Shown: positions 8,912-20,442, numbered from the stretch's first letter. The stretch: 45,471 nucleotides of DNA from Blastococcus capsensis (GCF_030165005.1 NZ_JASNNW010000029.1:1-45471); one strand, 5' to 3'. Notes: generated by a model not told the origin, from the sequence alone. A program made the numbers and translations.

Positions 8912-9786
8912 GTGCAGCAGCTCCTCAACGGCATCTTCATCGGCTCCATCTACGCGCTGTTCGCCATCGGGTTCACGCTGGTCTTCGGCATCCTCGACCG
9001 GCTCAACCTGGCGCACCCCGCGGTGTTCGCCGCGTCCGCCTTCGTCGGCATCGAGCTGGTCGAGCGGGGTGGTCTCTCGCTCTGGGCGGCGCTGCCGCTG
9101 GTGTTCGTCGTCGGCGCCGTCCTCGGCCTGCTGATCGAGCGGCTGGCCTTCCGGCCGCTGAAGGGCCGGGCCGACGCGCACTTCGCCGGGCTGATCTCCT
9201 CGATCGCGCTCGCCGGCATGCTCATCGCGCTGCTGCAGTGGCGCTACGGCCCCGACACCCGCCGCTTCCCGCCGGGCTCGTTCCCCGACACCAGGTTCGA
9301 GGTCTTCGGCGCCCAGGTGACCCTCGTGCAGGTGGTGATCCTGGCGGTGTCCCTCGCCCTGATGGTGGGCCTCACCTACATGGTCACCCGCACCCGGCTG
9401 GGCCGGGGGATGCGCGCGGTCGCCGAGAACCCGACGGCGGCCCGGGTGCTCGGCGTGAACGTCGACCGGGTCACCGCGGTGACCTTCGCGATCTCCTCGG
9501 CGCTCGGCGCGGTTGCCGGCGTGCTGTTCGCCATCAACGTGAACACCGCGCAGCTGGGCATGGGCGCGGCCATCGAGCTCAAGGGCCTGGCGGTCATCAT
9601 CGTCGGCGGCATGGGGTCGCTGCCCGGTGCGCTCATCGGCGGGTTGCTCCTGGGCCTGGCCGAGGTGTTCGCCGTCCAGTACATCGGCTCGTCCTGGGTG
9701 GACGTCATCGCCTTCGGCCTGCTGTTCGTCATCCTCCTGCTGCGCCCGCAGGGGCTGCTCGGCGCGCGGAAGGTCCGGGAGGTCTG

Positions 9787-9787
<1 letters not shown>
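8912..9787 (+). CDS. livH: Branched-chain amino acid-type ABC permease LivH
   Basis: 291 residues, mostly hydrophobic, about eight membrane segments. It pairs with LivM to form the channel. Family features: LLNGIFIGSIYALFAIGFTL at the N-terminus, the loop TRLGRGMRAVAENPTAARVL and the glycine-rich IIVGGMGSLPGALIGGLLLG. It starts at GTG 8912 and its stop overlaps the next start by one base (TGATG), so livH and the livM-livG gene are translationally coupled. Confidence 0.93.
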
Positions 9788-11600
<1,813 letters not shown>

Positions 11601-11604
<4 letters not shown>

Positions 11605-12323
11605 GCGACCCCATCCTCACCGTGGACGACCTGCGGGTGAGCTACGGACGGGTCGAGGCCGTGCGCGGGGTGTCCTTCCGCGCCGAGCAGGGCTCGCTGG
11701 TGACGCTGGTCGGCGCCAACGGGGCCGGCAAGTCCTCGGTCATCAACGCCGTCTCGGGGATGCTGCGCCCAGCGGGGGGGCGGATCACCTTCCAGGGTCA
11801 GGACATCACCCGGACCCCGGCGCACAAGCTCGTGGGCCGGGGCCTGGTCCAGGTGCCCGAAGGCCGGCAGATCCTGGCCACGCTCACCATCGAGGAGAAT
11901 CTCCAGATGGGGACCTGGCACACCGGGAACGGCGCCGCGCGCGCGGTCGAGGCCATGTACGACCGGTTCCCGGTGCTGGCCGAGCGGCGGGCGCTGCCGG
12001 CCGGGGCGCTCTCCGGTGGCGAGCAGCAGATGCTGGCCATCGCCCGCGCGCTCGTGGCCGCGCCCACGGTGATGCTCATGGACGAGCCGTCCATGGGGCT
12101 GGCGCCCAAGATCGTCGACGAGGTCTTCCGCGTCATCGAGGAGATCCGCGCCTCGGGTACCACGGTCGTCCTGGTGGAGCAGAACGCGCGGCGCGCGCTG
12201 CGCGCGGCCGACCAGGGGTACGTGCTGCAGAGCGGGGAGGTCGTGCACTCGGGCCCGGCAGACCAGCTGCTCGCCGATGAGCGGATCGTGCAGGCCTACC
12301 TGGGGGTCGAGACCGGAAGCTGA
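11601..12323 (+). CDS. livF: Branched-chain amino acid-type ABC ATPase LivF
   Basis: 240 residues. Second ATPase of the LIV importer. It shows Walker A (GANGAGKSSVINAVSG), the LivF hallmark VQVPEGRQILATLTIEENL, signature LSGGEQQMLAIARAL and Walker B (VMLMDEPSMGLAP), followed by LVEQNARRAL in place of a classical switch-His context. GGAGG lies nine bases before the ATG, and the start overlaps the stop of the fusion gene. It is the last gene of the operon and is followed by the tandem repeat block. Confidence 0.94.
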
Positions 12324-12330
12324 CCGCCGC

Positions 12331-12522
12331 CGTGCTGGAACGGCCTCCGTGCAGGGTCCTGCGGCGAGCGCAGCGAGTGGTGGGGGGCGGGTGCCGTGTT
12401 GGAACGGCCTCCGTGCAGGGTCCTGCGGCGAGCGCAGCGAGTGGTGGGGGGCGGGCGTCGTGCTGGAACGGCCCCCGTGCAGGGTCCCGCGGCGAGCGCA
12501 GCGAGTGGTGGGGGGCACGGGG
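12331..12522 (+). repeat. Three tandem 64-bp repeats of a dispersed intergenic family
   Basis: Units begin at 12331, 12395 and 12459, each starting CGTG[CT]TGGAACGGCC and containing GCGGCGAGCGCAGCGAGTGG followed by a G-run. They differ at only a few positions. Two more diverged copies occur in the opposite orientation at 18012-18065 and 18431-18482. The block fills the space between livF and the HIT gene. The unit has no gene and no spacer variation. Confidence 0.9.
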
Positions 12523-12541
12523 GTCCTTCTAGGGTCGATCC

Positions 12542-12901
12542 GTGACCGACTGCCTGTTCTGCCGCATGGTCGCCGGTGAGATCCCCGCCGACGTCGTCCA
12601 CCGGACCGACCGCGTCCTGGCCTTCCGGGACATCAACCCCCAGGCCTCGACCCACGTGCTGGTGGTCCCGACCGACCACCACCCGACGGCCGGTGCCCTG
12701 GCCGAGGCCGACCCGGCGCTGATGGGGGAGGTCGTCGCCGCCGCGCACGCGGTGGCCCGGCAGGAGGGGCTGGTGTCCGGGGACGGCGTGGAGCCGGGCT
12801 ACCGGCTGGTGGCCAACACCGGCCCGGCCGCCGGCCAGACCGTCCACCACGTGCACCTGCACGTCCTCGGTGGGCGTGATCTCGGCTGGCCGCCGGGCTG
12901 A
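12542..12901 (+). CDS. HIT family (histidine triad) nucleotide-binding protein
   Basis: 119 residues, typical for HINT-type purine nucleoside phosphoramidases, which hydrolyse AMP-lysine and related phosphoramidates. It begins with the zinc-type CLFCRMVAGEIPADVV and ends with the triad HHVHLHVLGGRDLGWPPG, in which His103, His105 and His107 form HxHxH. The GTG at 12542 gives the standard N-terminus. In other actinobacteria the HIT gene often follows rsmE directly; here two transporter operons lie between. Confidence 0.93.
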   Translation: MTDCLFCRMVAGEIPADVVHRTDRVLAFRDINPQASTHVLVVPTDHHPTAGALAEADPALMGEVVAAAHAVARQEGLVSGDGVEPGYRLVANTGPAAGQTVHHVHLHVLGGRDLGWPPG

Positions 12902-12951
12902 CCCACACGACCGTCGTCGCCGGCGGCCGCGCCGCCTGAGAAGGTGGGCCC

Positions 12952-13773
12952 ATGACCGAGAGCACCGCGCCCCTCCGCATCGAGCGCGACGGCGACGTCG
13001 CCGTCGTCGTGCTGGACAACCCGCCGCTGAACCTCTTCGACGCGGCGACGTTCGACGCGATGGAGGCGGTGGCCGGCGAGCTGGTCGAGCTGACCGACCC
13101 GGCGCGGGCCGACCGCGCCCGCGCGGTGCTGGTCGAGGCGCGCGGCAAGGTCGTCTCCGGCGGGGTCGACGTGACCTACTTCCGCGACGTCGCCGAGGGC
13201 CCCGACCCCGCCCGGGTCGGCGGGGAGCTGTGGGCGCGGCTGCTCCGGGTGGCCAACACCTTCGAGGACCTGCCGGTGCCGACCGTCTTCGCCGCCCACG
13301 GCCTGACGCTGACCGCCGCCTTCGAGCTGGCGCTGTCCTGCGACATCCTGCTGGCCGCGGAGAAGGCGTCCTTCGGCCTGGTGGAGATCGTCGTGGGGCT
13401 GACGCCGTCGATGGGTGGGCCGCAGCGGCTGGCCGAGCGGGCCGGGCCCGCGCGGGCCAAGGAGCTCGTCTACACCGGCGAGCGGTACCCGGCCGCCGTG
13501 CTGGAGCGGTGGAACGTGGTGAACCGGGTGCTGCCCGACGAGGGCTTCGCCGAGGCGGCCCGCGAGTACGCCCGCCGGGTCGCCGCCGGCCCCACGGTGG
13601 CGCATGCGGCCACCAAGCGGCTGGCGACGGTCGCCGTCCGGGAGGGCGCACGCGCCGCCGACGCTCTGGTGCCGGAGATCTCCGGACCGCTGTTCGCCAC
13701 CGACGACCTGCGCGGGGCGGTCGCGTCGTTCCTGAGCGAGGGGCCCGGGAAGGCGAACTACCGGGGGCGGTGA
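12952..13773 (+). CDS. Enoyl-CoA hydratase/isomerase family protein
   Basis: 273 residues of crotonase fold. The oxyanion-hole regions are visible: GKVVSGGVDVTYFRDV and AAHGLTLTAAFELALSCDIL. The position of the usual first catalytic Glu is occupied within LTAAFELAL, and the second region reads FGLVEIVVGLTPSMGGPQRL. The substrate cannot be predicted; members include hydratases, isomerases and lyases of fatty-acid or aromatic breakdown. AAGGTGGG precedes the ATG. It stands between the HIT gene and phoH with no related genes nearby. Confidence 0.85.
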   Translation: MTESTAPLRIERDGDVAVVVLDNPPLNLFDAATFDAMEAVAGELVELTDPARADRARAVLVEARGKVVSGGVDVTYFRDVAEGPDPARVGGELWARLLRVANTFEDLPVPTVFAAHGLTLTAAFELALSCDILLAAEKASFGLVEIVVGLTPSMGGPQRLAERAGPARAKELVYTGERYPAAVLERWNVVNRVLPDEGFAEAAREYARRVAAGPTVAHAATKRLATVAVREGARAADALVPEISGPLFATDDLRGAVASFLSEGPGKANYRGR

Positions 13774-13882
13774 CCCCCGACGGGTGAGCCGGGATTCGGT
13801 GGGTCGGGCGCGGGTAGAGTCGAGCGGGTTCCGAGTGCGCTGGTCGCACACCGCCGTCGCAGGAAGGCAGGGTCGAGGGTTC

Positions 13883-16114
13883 TTGCCCGACACCTCCCCG
13901 AACGTCCCCGTGCCAGGTGCCCCGAGCTCCCGTGAGGCATCGGCGCAGGCCGCTGCCGCGGACGGCCCGACCGGGTCACCGGCCCCCTCCGCCGCGAGTC
14001 CGGCGGAGGGCGTCCCCGCCGCCGTCCGGGCCACCATCACCGTTCCCGACAACGTGCCCATGGTGGCGCTGCTGGGCTCCGCCGACGAGCTGCTCCGGCT
14101 GGTCGAGGCGGGGGTCGACGCCGACGTGCACGTGCGCGGCAACGAGATCGCCGTCACCGGGCAGCCGGCCGACAACGCCTTCGCCGTCCGCGTCTTCGAC
14201 GAGCTGATCGCGCTGATCGGCACCGGTCAGCAGCTGCGGCCCGATTCGGTGCGCCGGGTGATCGCCATGCTCAAGGCGGGCGGCTCCGAGCGCCCGGCCG
14301 ACGTGCTGAGCCTGGACATCATCAGCCGCCGCGGCCGCACCATCCGGCCCAAGACGCTGAACCAGAAGCGCTACGTCGACGCCATCGACCAGCACACGAT
14401 CGTCTTCGGCATCGGCCCGGCCGGTACCGGCAAGACGTACCTGGCCATGGCCAAGGCGGTCCAGGCGCTCACCACCAAGCAGGTCAACCGGATCATCCTG
14501 ACCCGGCCTGCGGTCGAGGCGGGGGAGCGGCTGGGCTACCTGCCCGGCTCGCTCTCGGAGAAGATCGACCCGTACCTGCGGCCGCTGTACGACGCGCTGC
14601 ACGACATGGTCGACCCGGAATCCATCCCGCGGCTGATGCAGGCGGGGACGATCGAGGTGGCGCCATTGGCGTACATGCGCGGCCGCGCCCAGCCGTACGA
14701 CGCCGAGGTGCTCACCCCGAACGGCTTCATGCCGATCGGCACGTTGCGGGTGGGTGACCTGGTGGTCGGCTCCGACGGGACGCCGACCCCGGTCCTGGGT
14801 GTGTACCCGCAGGGGCGCAAGCAGGTGTACCGCGTCACCACTCAGGACGGCGGCTCGACGCTTGCGTGCGGCGAGCACCTATGGACGGTACGGACGCCGG
14901 ACGACCGACGTCGCGGGACGTCCCGCACCCTGGAGACCCAGGAGATGATCGGCCGGCTGCGGTGGTCGCACGCGCACCGGTACGAGCTGCCCGTGGTGCA
15001 GCCGGTTCAGCTCGAGCCCGAAGAAGTGCCGCTGGATCCGTACGCCCTGGGCCTCCTCCTCGGCGACGGGTGCCTGACGACCACGACGACCCCCGCCTTC
15101 GCGACCGCGGACCCTGAGCTCGCCGTCGCCCTGGAGGCTGCTCTCGACCGCATCGAGGTCCGCCACAAGGGCGGGTACGACTACGCCCTGCGCCACCTCG
15201 ATGGCGGGCGCGGCGGGCTGCGGATCGCGAACCCCGTGACCGAGACGATCCGCGAGCTCGGCCTCGCCGGCACGAGATCGGCGACCAAGTTCGTCCCCGA
15301 GGTCTACCTGAACAACTCGGAAGACGTCCGGCTCGCGGTCCTTCAGGGTCTCCTCGACACCGACGGCGATCCCGTCTCCCAGCGTGGGCGGACCTGCCGT
15401 GTCCAGTACTGCACCACCTCGACGCGGCTGCGCGACGACGTGACATTCCTCGTCCGCTCCCTGGGCGGCGTCGTCTACTCCCGCGTCCGGGCGGCCGAAG
15501 GTCGCCGGCCCGGGCGGGCGCTGGGCCGGGACGTGCCGTACAGGGCCGATGCCCACGTGCTCGACATCCGCCTGCCCGAGGGGGTGCAGCCGTTCCGCCT
15601 CGAGCGGAAGCGGCAGACCTACGACGCGGCGGGCGGCGGTCGGCCGATGCGCTTCATCGAGAGCATCGAGCCGGTGGGCGAGATGGAGACGATGTGCATC
15701 CAGGTGGGCGCGCAGGACTCGCTGTACGTGACCGACGACTTCCTCGTCACCCACAACACGCTCAACGATGCGTTCGTCATCCTCGACGAGGCGCAGAACA
15801 CCACCGCCGAGCAGATGAAGATGTTCCTCACCCGGCTCGGATTCGGTTCGAAGATCGTGGTCACCGGCGACGTCACGCAGGTCGACCTGCCCGGCGGCGC
15901 GCAGAGCGGGCTGAAGATCGTCCGCGAGATCCTCGACGGAGTGGAGGACGTGCACTTCGCCAACCTGACCAGCTCCGACGTCGTCCGGCACCGGCTGGTC
16001 GGAGACATCGTCGACGCCTACGAGCGGTGGGACGCCACCCGGCAGCCCACCACCAGCCGACCGGCCGCCGGCCCGCCGGCCCGGACCGCCAGACCGCGCC
16101 GCCAGGGGAGCTGA
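13883..16114 (+). CDS. phoH: PhoH-family ATPase interrupted by an intein
   Basis: 743 residues as precursor, about 386 after removal of a 357-residue intein (precursor residues 269-625). PhoH proteins are P-loop ATPases linked to RNA metabolism. The host protein closely follows mycobacterial PhoH1: Walker A in [20 protein letters not shown], then [17 protein letters not shown], and after the intein [14 protein letters not shown] with Walker B. The TTG at 13883 is my choice of start (AGGAAGGCAGGG about ten bases upstream); an in-frame GTG at 13784 would add about 33 atypical residues over what looks like leader with a possible -10, TAGAGT, at 13815. ybeY follows five bases after the stop. Confidence 0.93.
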   Translation: MPDTSPNVPVPGAPSSREASAQAAAADGPTGSPAPSAASPAEGVPAAVRATITVPDNVPMVALLGSADELLRLVEAGVDADVHVRGNEIAVTGQPADNAFAVRVFDELIALIGTGQQLRPDSVRRVIAMLKAGGSERPADVLSLDIISRRGRTIRPKTLNQKRYVDAIDQHTIVFGIGPAGTGKTYLAMAKAVQALTTKQVNRIILTRPAVEAGERLGYLPGSLSEKIDPYLRPLYDALHDMVDPESIPRLMQAGTIEVAPLAYMRGRAQPYDAEVLTPNGFMPIGTLRVGDLVVGSDGTPTPVLGVYPQGRKQVYRVTTQDGGSTLACGEHLWTVRTPDDRRRGTSRTLETQEMIGRLRWSHAHRYELPVVQPVQLEPEEVPLDPYALGLLLGDGCLTTTTTPAFATADPELAVALEAALDRIEVRHKGGYDYALRHLDGGRGGLRIANPVTETIRELGLAGTRSATKFVPEVYLNNSEDVRLAVLQGLLDTDGDPVSQRGRTCRVQYCTTSTRLRDDVTFLVRSLGGVVYSRVRAAEGRRPGRALGRDVPYRADAHVLDIRLPEGVQPFRLERKRQTYDAAGGGRPMRFIESIEPVGEMETMCIQVGAQDSLYVTDDFLVTHNTLNDAFVILDEAQNTTAEQMKMFLTRLGFGSKIVVTGDVTQVDLPGGAQSGLKIVREILDGVEDVHFANLTSSDVVRHRLVGDIVDAYERWDATRQPTTSRPAAGPPARTARPRRQGS
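14687..15757 (+). other. Intein with LAGLIDADG endonuclease, class 3 (Ala1) type
   Basis: 357 residues in frame between PhoH MRGR and TLNDAF, five residues before Walker B. The first residue is Ala rather than Cys or Ser ([14 protein letters not shown]). It ends VTHN, and the next residue is Thr. The class 3 'WCT' triplet is present: Trp66 after the block B His64 (GEHLWTV), Cys337 in METMCIQV and Thr355 in LVTHN. The middle has two LAGLIDADG-type motifs, [13 protein letters not shown] (about 119-130) and [10 protein letters not shown], so the homing endonuclease looks complete. Base composition resembles the host gene. Confidence 0.9.
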
Positions 16115-16119
16115 CCACC

Positions 16120-16650
16120 GTGCCCGTCGAGGTGTCCAACGAGTCCGAGATCGCCGTGGACGAGGCCGAGCTGGCCGGCATCTGCCGGTTCGTCCTCGGC
16201 GAGATGGAGATCAATCCGATGGCGGAGCTGTCCGTGCTCTGCGTCGACGTCGACTACATGAGCAGCCTGCACGAGCGGTGGATGGGCGAGAAGGGCCCCA
16301 CCGACGTGCTCGCCTTTCCCATGGACGAGTTCGACACCGGGCGGCCCGACGACCCGGAGCCCGGCCCGGCGCTGCTCGGCGACATCGTGCTGTGCCCGGC
16401 GGTCGCCGTCCGGCAGGCCCGCGCCGCCGGCCACACGATGGACGACGAACTCGTGCTGCTCGCCACGCACGGGGTGCTCCACCTCCTCGGCTACGACCAC
16501 ATGGAGCCCGAGGAGGAGAAGGAGATGTTCGGCCTGCAGTCGAAGCTCATCGACGCCTGGCGCGCGGCGCCCCGCGAACCGGTGACCGGCGCCCCGGCCG
16601 CACGCGCCGCGGCACCGGGTGCGCCTGGTCAGGAGACCGGTTCCCGATGA
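16120..16650 (+). CDS. ybeY: Endoribonuclease YbeY (rRNA maturation factor)
   Basis: 176 residues. YbeY is a zinc-dependent RNase of 16S rRNA 3' processing and ribosome quality control. The metal site is clear in [17 protein letters not shown] (HxxxHxxGxDH), and [12 protein letters not shown] is the other conserved block. About 25 Ala/Pro-rich residues extend the C-terminus. The GTG at 16120 has GGGGAG upstream and lies five bases after the phoH stop. The stop overlaps the next start (ATGA). Order phoH-ybeY-CBS-era is conserved in actinobacteria. Confidence 0.95.
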   Translation: MPVEVSNESEIAVDEAELAGICRFVLGEMEINPMAELSVLCVDVDYMSSLHERWMGEKGPTDVLAFPMDEFDTGRPDDPEPGPALLGDIVLCPAVAVRQARAAGHTMDDELVLLATHGVLHLLGYDHMEPEEEKEMFGLQSKLIDAWRAAPREPVTGAPAARAAAPGAPGQETGSR

Positions 16651-18005
16651 GTACCGGCGCGATCATCACGCTGGTGATCGCCGTCTGCCTGGTTCCCCTC
16701 GCCGGTCTGTTCGGCGCCATGGAAGCCGCGCTCCAGCGCGTGTCCAAGGCGCGGGTGGAGGAGCTGCGTCGCGACGGCGTGAAGCGCGCAGCCGCCCTGG
16801 AGGAGGTCGTCGCCGAGCGGGCGCGGCACGTCTCGCTGCTCCTGCTGCTGCGCATCGTCTGCGAGATGGTCGCCGCGGTGATCGTCGCGCTGCTGTTCTT
16901 CGACCTGTGGGACAGCACGCTGCAGGCGGTCCTGGCCGCAGCGGGGGTCATGACCGTGGTCAGCTACGTCCTGGTCGGCGTCGGCCCGCGCACACTCGGG
17001 CGGCAGCACGCTTACGGCACGGCGCTGGCCACCGCCGGCATCGTCCGCCTGCTCGGCCGCGTGCTGGGCCCGGTGGCGACCCTGCTGATCCTGGTCGGGA
17101 ACGCCATCACTCCCGGCCGTGGTTTCCGCGACGGCCCCTTCTCGTCCGAGGTGGAGCTGCGCGAGCTGGTCGACATGGCCGAGGAGCGCGGCGTGGTCGA
17201 GTCCGGCGAGCGGAACATGATCCACTCGGTGTTCGAGCTGGGCGACACCATCGCGCGCGAGGTCATGGTCCCGCGCACCGACGTCGTCTGGATAGAGCGC
17301 ACCAAGACCGTGCGGCAGGCGCTCGCCCTGGCCCTGCGCAGCGGCTTCAGCCGGATCCCGGTGATCGGTGAGAACGTCGACGACGTCGTCGGCGTGGTCT
17401 ACCTCAAGGACCTCGTCCGCCGGTCCCAGTACTCCGGTGACCAGCGCGGTCCGCGGGTCGAGGAGCTGATGCGCGCGCCGTCGTTCGTGCCGGAGTCCAA
17501 GCCGGTCGACGAGCTGCTGCGCGACATGCAGGCCCAGCGCATCCACATCGCGATCGTGGTGGACGAGTACGGCGGCTTCGCCGGTCTGGTCACCATCGAG
17601 GACATCCTCGAGGAGATCGTGGGCGAGATCGCCGACGAGCACGACAGGTTCCAGCGCCCGCAGGTCGAGCAGCTCGACGACGGTTCGACGCGGGTCACCG
17701 CCCGGCTGCCGGTGCAGGACCTCGCGCAGCTGTTCGACGTCGAGCTGCCCGAGACCGACGACGTGGAGACCGTCGGCGGTCTGCTCGCCCGCGAGCTGGG
17801 CCGGGTGCCGATCGAGGGGGCCGCGGCCGAGGTCGGCGGGCTACGGCTGGTGGCCGAGAGCACCGGTGGACGGCGCAACCGGATCGACACCCTGCTGGTG
17901 TCCCGGCTGCCCGAGCCGTCGGAGGACGACGAGGAGGACACCGACGAGCAGCCGGCGTCGGGGGCCACCCGGGCGGAGCTGCCGGCCGGCGTGGTGGAAG
18001 GCTGA
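16647..18005 (+). CDS. CNNM/CBS domain membrane protein (CorC/hemolysin family)
   Basis: 452 residues. Three to four membrane segments in the N-terminal DUF21 region (about 1-140: [20 protein letters not shown] at the start). Then two CBS domains (about 200-330) with [29 protein letters not shown] and [20 protein letters not shown], and a CorC_HlyC domain (about 345-430, [14 protein letters not shown]). The family is tied to magnesium or cobalt efflux; 'hemolysin' is a historical label. The acidic tail is low-complexity. Homologue in place and content of Rv2366c. Confidence 0.9.
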   Translation: MSTGAIITLVIAVCLVPLAGLFGAMEAALQRVSKARVEELRRDGVKRAAALEEVVAERARHVSLLLLLRIVCEMVAAVIVALLFFDLWDSTLQAVLAAAGVMTVVSYVLVGVGPRTLGRQHAYGTALATAGIVRLLGRVLGPVATLLILVGNAITPGRGFRDGPFSSEVELRELVDMAEERGVVESGERNMIHSVFELGDTIAREVMVPRTDVVWIERTKTVRQALALALRSGFSRIPVIGENVDDVVGVVYLKDLVRRSQYSGDQRGPRVEELMRAPSFVPESKPVDELLRDMQAQRIHIAIVVDEYGGFAGLVTIEDILEEIVGEIADEHDRFQRPQVEQLDDGSTRVTARLPVQDLAQLFDVELPETDDVETVGGLLARELGRVPIEGAAAEVGGLRLVAESTGGRRNRIDTLLVSRLPEPSEDDEEDTDEQPASGATRAELPAGVVEG

Positions 18006-18011
18006 AGAAGG

Positions 18012-18065
18012 ACCCTCCCGCCCCCCACCGCTCGCAGGCTCGCGTCGGGCCCCTGCGGAAGGGCC
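18012..18065 (-). repeat. Dispersed intergenic repeat, diverged copy
   Basis: The minus strand reads GCAGGGGCCCGACGCGAGC followed by GCGAGCGGTGGGGGGCGGG. This aligns with the 64-bp unit at 12331-12522 (GCAGGGTCCTGCGGCGAGC and a following GAGTGGTGGGGGGCGGG). It lies between the CBS gene and the deaminase-like gene. Confidence 0.7.
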
Positions 18066-18088
18066 GGACCGATGAGGAGACTGATCCG

Positions 18089-18421
18089 GTGGCTGACCTG
18101 GATCCCGAGGACGTGAAGCTCGTCACCCTCGCTCGCTCGGCGCGCGGCCGCACGGGCGCGGCGGAGGGGGCCGCGGTGCGCGACACCGATGGCCGCACCT
18201 ACGTCGCGGCGAGCGTGGCGCTGCCGTCCCTGCGGCTCTCCGCGTTGCAGGCCGCCGTCGCTGCCGCCGTCTCCAGCGGGGTGGAGGGCCTGGAGGCCGC
18301 CGTGGTGGTCTCGGCCGCCGACGCGGTGGAGCAGGAGGGTCTGGCCGCCGTCCACGACCTGACGCCGGGTGCGCCGGTGCACCTCGCCGGCCCCGACGGG
18401 ACGCTGCGCACCACCGTCTGA
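18089..18421 (+). CDS. Cytidine deaminase-like protein lacking catalytic residues (Rv2365c-like)
   Basis: 110 residues. The fold of a small cytidine deaminase can be recognised from the order KLVTLARSARGRTGAAEGAA, DGRTYVAASVAL, then SALQAAVAAAVSSGVEGLEA. The C/H-A-E and PCxxC motifs that bind the catalytic zinc are absent: the expected sites read SALQAAVA and no Cys occurs anywhere. It is therefore unlikely to be an active deaminase. The position between the CBS gene and era matches Rv2365c, which suggests a conserved structural or regulatory role. GTG start at 18089. Confidence 0.75.
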   Translation: MADLDPEDVKLVTLARSARGRTGAAEGAAVRDTDGRTYVAASVALPSLRLSALQAAVAAAVSSGVEGLEAAVVVSAADAVEQEGLAAVHDLTPGAPVHLAGPDGTLRTTV

Positions 18422-18430
18422 AAGGACTTC

Positions 18431-18482
18431 CTGCTCCCCACCGCTCGCAAGCTCGCCGCGGGACCCTGCAGAGGGCCAGGCG
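18431..18482 (-). repeat. Dispersed intergenic repeat, diverged copy
   Basis: The minus strand reads GCAGGGTCCCGCGGCGAGC followed by TTGCGAGCGGTGGGGAGCAG, close to the 64-bp tandem unit at 12331-12522. It lies just after the deaminase-like gene and before the convergent minus-strand gene, so it might act as a terminator. Confidence 0.75.
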
Positions 18483-18486
18483 GAGG

Positions 18487-19098
18487 TTAGCGCCGCGCAG
18501 ATTCTTGCAGCGGCACGCCGAGGGCCTCGGCGAATGCGTCGGGATCCCGCGCCCAGAAGGTGAGCGCCTGCTCGCCGTCGTCGGCGAGGTACCGGACGGC
18601 GACACGGGTGCGCCCCGGCCACCACCCGCCACGCCGGGTCGGACGCGGCCGGTCCGCGGGTGCCCGGCCGGCGCGCACCTCCCGCACGAGGACCGACGGC
18701 AGCACGGTGTCCTCGTCGGTCCGCCGGCCGGCGACGTCGAAGGAGACGCCGTGGTCGGAGACCGTGACCCGGCCGGTGCTGAGCACGTAGAGGGCGATGC
18801 CCGCGGCCAGCGCCAGGGGCACCTCCTCCCGGGCGGCCGGCCAGCCGGCGGTCCAGCCGAACAGCGCCGGCCAGAGCACGGCGACGGCCACGGCGAGGCC
18901 GAGGGCGACCGGTCCGCCGGGCCGGTACTGCCAGTAGCGCAACGGCGCAGGAACGACGGTCGCCGAGCGCTTCGGCCCCCAGCCGGCCACGAAGCGATGT
19001 CCGCGCACCTGCTCGACGTGCGCACGGCGCTCTCGCGCCACCACGGCCTGCGGCGGCCGCGACCGGCTCCGCTCTCGTCCTGCCACGGCGGCGATCAT
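18487..19098 (-). CDS. Hypothetical membrane protein with two predicted membrane segments
   Basis: 203 residues from the most upstream ATG; an internal start is possible. After a basic N-terminus (RERSRSRPPQAVVARERR) come two hydrophobic segments, GPVALGLAVAVAVLWPALFG and VPLALAAGIALYVLS. The soluble C-terminal half alternates beta-like strands (RVTVSDHGVSFDVAGRR; TRVAVRYLADDGEQALTFWA) and ends EALGVPLQESARR, resembling small bacterial PH-like membrane proteins. I do not recognise a named family. It converges on the deaminase-like gene and diverges from the small ORF at 19218. Confidence 0.6.
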   Translation of the reverse strand: MIAAVAGRERSRSRPPQAVVARERRAHVEQVRGHRFVAGWGPKRSATVVPAPLRYWQYRPGGPVALGLAVAVAVLWPALFGWTAGWPAAREEVPLALAAGIALYVLSTGRVTVSDHGVSFDVAGRRTDEDTVLPSVLVREVRAGRAPADRPRPTRRGGWWPGRTRVAVRYLADDGEQALTFWARDPDAFAEALGVPLQESARR

Positions 19099-19217
19099 CC
19101 CAGCCCGCTGGTCCCGGTGTTTTCCGTGCCTTGCCCCCGTCAGCCTGGCAGCTTCGTTGTGCCCGCCGTCGTTCCTGCCCCTGTCCGGCGCGGGCGGTGC
19201 GGCGGAGAGTCGAGGCC

Positions 19218-19418
19218 GTGACGACGTTCCTGTTCCTGCTCCTCCTCCTGCTCGTCCTGCGGTCGCTGGGGCACCCGGCCGCCGGGCCCTTCCGCGATCC
19301 GCCCGCCTCCTGGTCGGAGGTGGCGCACCGTCTGGCGGGCGACGCCCTGGCCGGCGTCCGCGTGCTCAGCCGGCTCGACGCCACCCGCCGCGACCGGGCC
19401 GGCCGCCCCTGGTGCTGA
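19218..19418 (+). CDS. Small putative membrane-anchored protein
   Basis: 66 residues from GTG 19218, preceded by GGCGGAGAG and GAGG. The N-terminus is one hydrophobic run (TTFLFLLLLLLVLRSLG), followed by a soluble amphipathic tail (SWSEVAHRLAGDALAGVRVL) ending RRDRAGRPWC. No family recognised. Support comes from the ribosome site, the sensible start and its fit in the gap before era. It could be non-coding. Confidence 0.4.
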   Translation: MTTFLFLLLLLLVLRSLGHPAAGPFRDPPASWSEVAHRLAGDALAGVRVLSRLDATRRDRAGRPWC

Positions 19419-19493
19419 CGGTCGCTCCGGCGGGCCACGAGCCCCGGAGCTCCGGCGCGCGGGGATGTCGGCCCCCGGTGGGAGACTGGAGCC

Positions 19494-20411
19494 GTGAGCA
19501 GCCCTGACCCGACGCCGTACCGCAGCGGCTTCGTCGCTCTGGTGGGCCGCCCCAACGCCGGCAAGACCACGCTGACCAACGCGATGGTCGGCGCGAAGGT
19601 CGGCATCGTGAGCAACCGCCCGCAGACCACGCGGCACGCCATCCGCGGCGTCGTCCACCGGCCCGGTGGGCAGTTGGTGCTCGTCGACACCCCGGGGCTG
19701 CACAAGCCCAAGAGCCTGCTGGGCAAGCGGCTCAACGACGTCGTCCGCGACACGCTGTCCGACGTCGACGTCGTCGTCCTCTGCGTCCCGGCCGACCAGC
19801 CGGTGGGAACCGGTGACAAGTTCATCGCCCGGCAGCTGCAGGAGGTGAAGGCGCCGGTGGTCGTCGTCGTCACCAAGACCGACGCCGCGTCGAAGAAGCA
19901 GGTGGCCGAGCAGCTGATGGCCGCCAGCCAGCTGGTCGAGGCCGCCGAGGTGGTGCCGGTCAGCGCGGTGGGGGGTGACCAGGTCGAGCTGCTCGAGGAT
20001 CTCCTGATCGGGCTGCTGCCCGAGGGGCCGCCGCTGTACCCGCAGGAGCAGACCACCGACGAGGACGTCGAGCGGCAGCTCGCCGAGCTCGTCCGCGAGG
20101 CAGCGCTGGAGAAGGTGCGCCAGGAGGTCCCGCACTCCCTGGCGGTGACGATCGAGGAGCTGAACCGCCGCCCCGACCCCAAGCGGGCCGGCGACGAGCT
20201 CGTCGAGGTGCACGCCCTGCTGCACTGCGAGCGGGCGAGCCAGAAGCCCATGCTGCTGGGCAAGGGCGGGCAGATCATCAAGGCCATCGGCAGCGAGGCC
20301 CGGGTCGGCATGGAGACGCTGCTGGACGCCCGGGTGCACCTGGAGCTGCACGTCACCGTGCTGGGCGAGTGGCAGGACGACCCGAAGAAGCTCAACCGGC
20401 TGGGCTATTGA
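19494..20411 (+). CDS. era: GTPase Era
   Basis: 305 residues. Era binds the 3' end of 16S rRNA and aids 30S assembly. The GTPase part has G1 ([16 protein letters not shown]), the Era-specific [15 protein letters not shown]3 ([10 protein letters not shown]) and G4 (VTKTDAA). The C-terminal KH domain contains [20 protein letters not shown]. It ends KLNRLGY. GTG start at 19494. YbeY, upstream, acts in the same rRNA maturation step. Confidence 0.97.
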   Translation: MSSPDPTPYRSGFVALVGRPNAGKTTLTNAMVGAKVGIVSNRPQTTRHAIRGVVHRPGGQLVLVDTPGLHKPKSLLGKRLNDVVRDTLSDVDVVVLCVPADQPVGTGDKFIARQLQEVKAPVVVVVTKTDAASKKQVAEQLMAASQLVEAAEVVPVSAVGGDQVELLEDLLIGLLPEGPPLYPQEQTTDEDVERQLAELVREAALEKVRQEVPHSLAVTIEELNRRPDPKRAGDELVEVHALLHCERASQKPMLLGKGGQIIKAIGSEARVGMETLLDARVHLELHVTVLGEWQDDPKKLNRLGY

Positions 20412-20442
20412 TGGCGCGCGAGAACGGCGGAGGAGTCCAGCC

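Noticed and set aside
12331..12522. CRISPR-like array
   Set aside because: Units are directly adjacent at a 64-bp period and nearly identical over their whole length. There are no unique spacers and no cas genes.
14687..15757. Insertion in phoH as a group I or II intron, or as a separate nuclease gene
   Set aside because: The insertion is in frame with the host on both sides, lacks its own start, and has intein splicing blocks ending VTHN before Thr.
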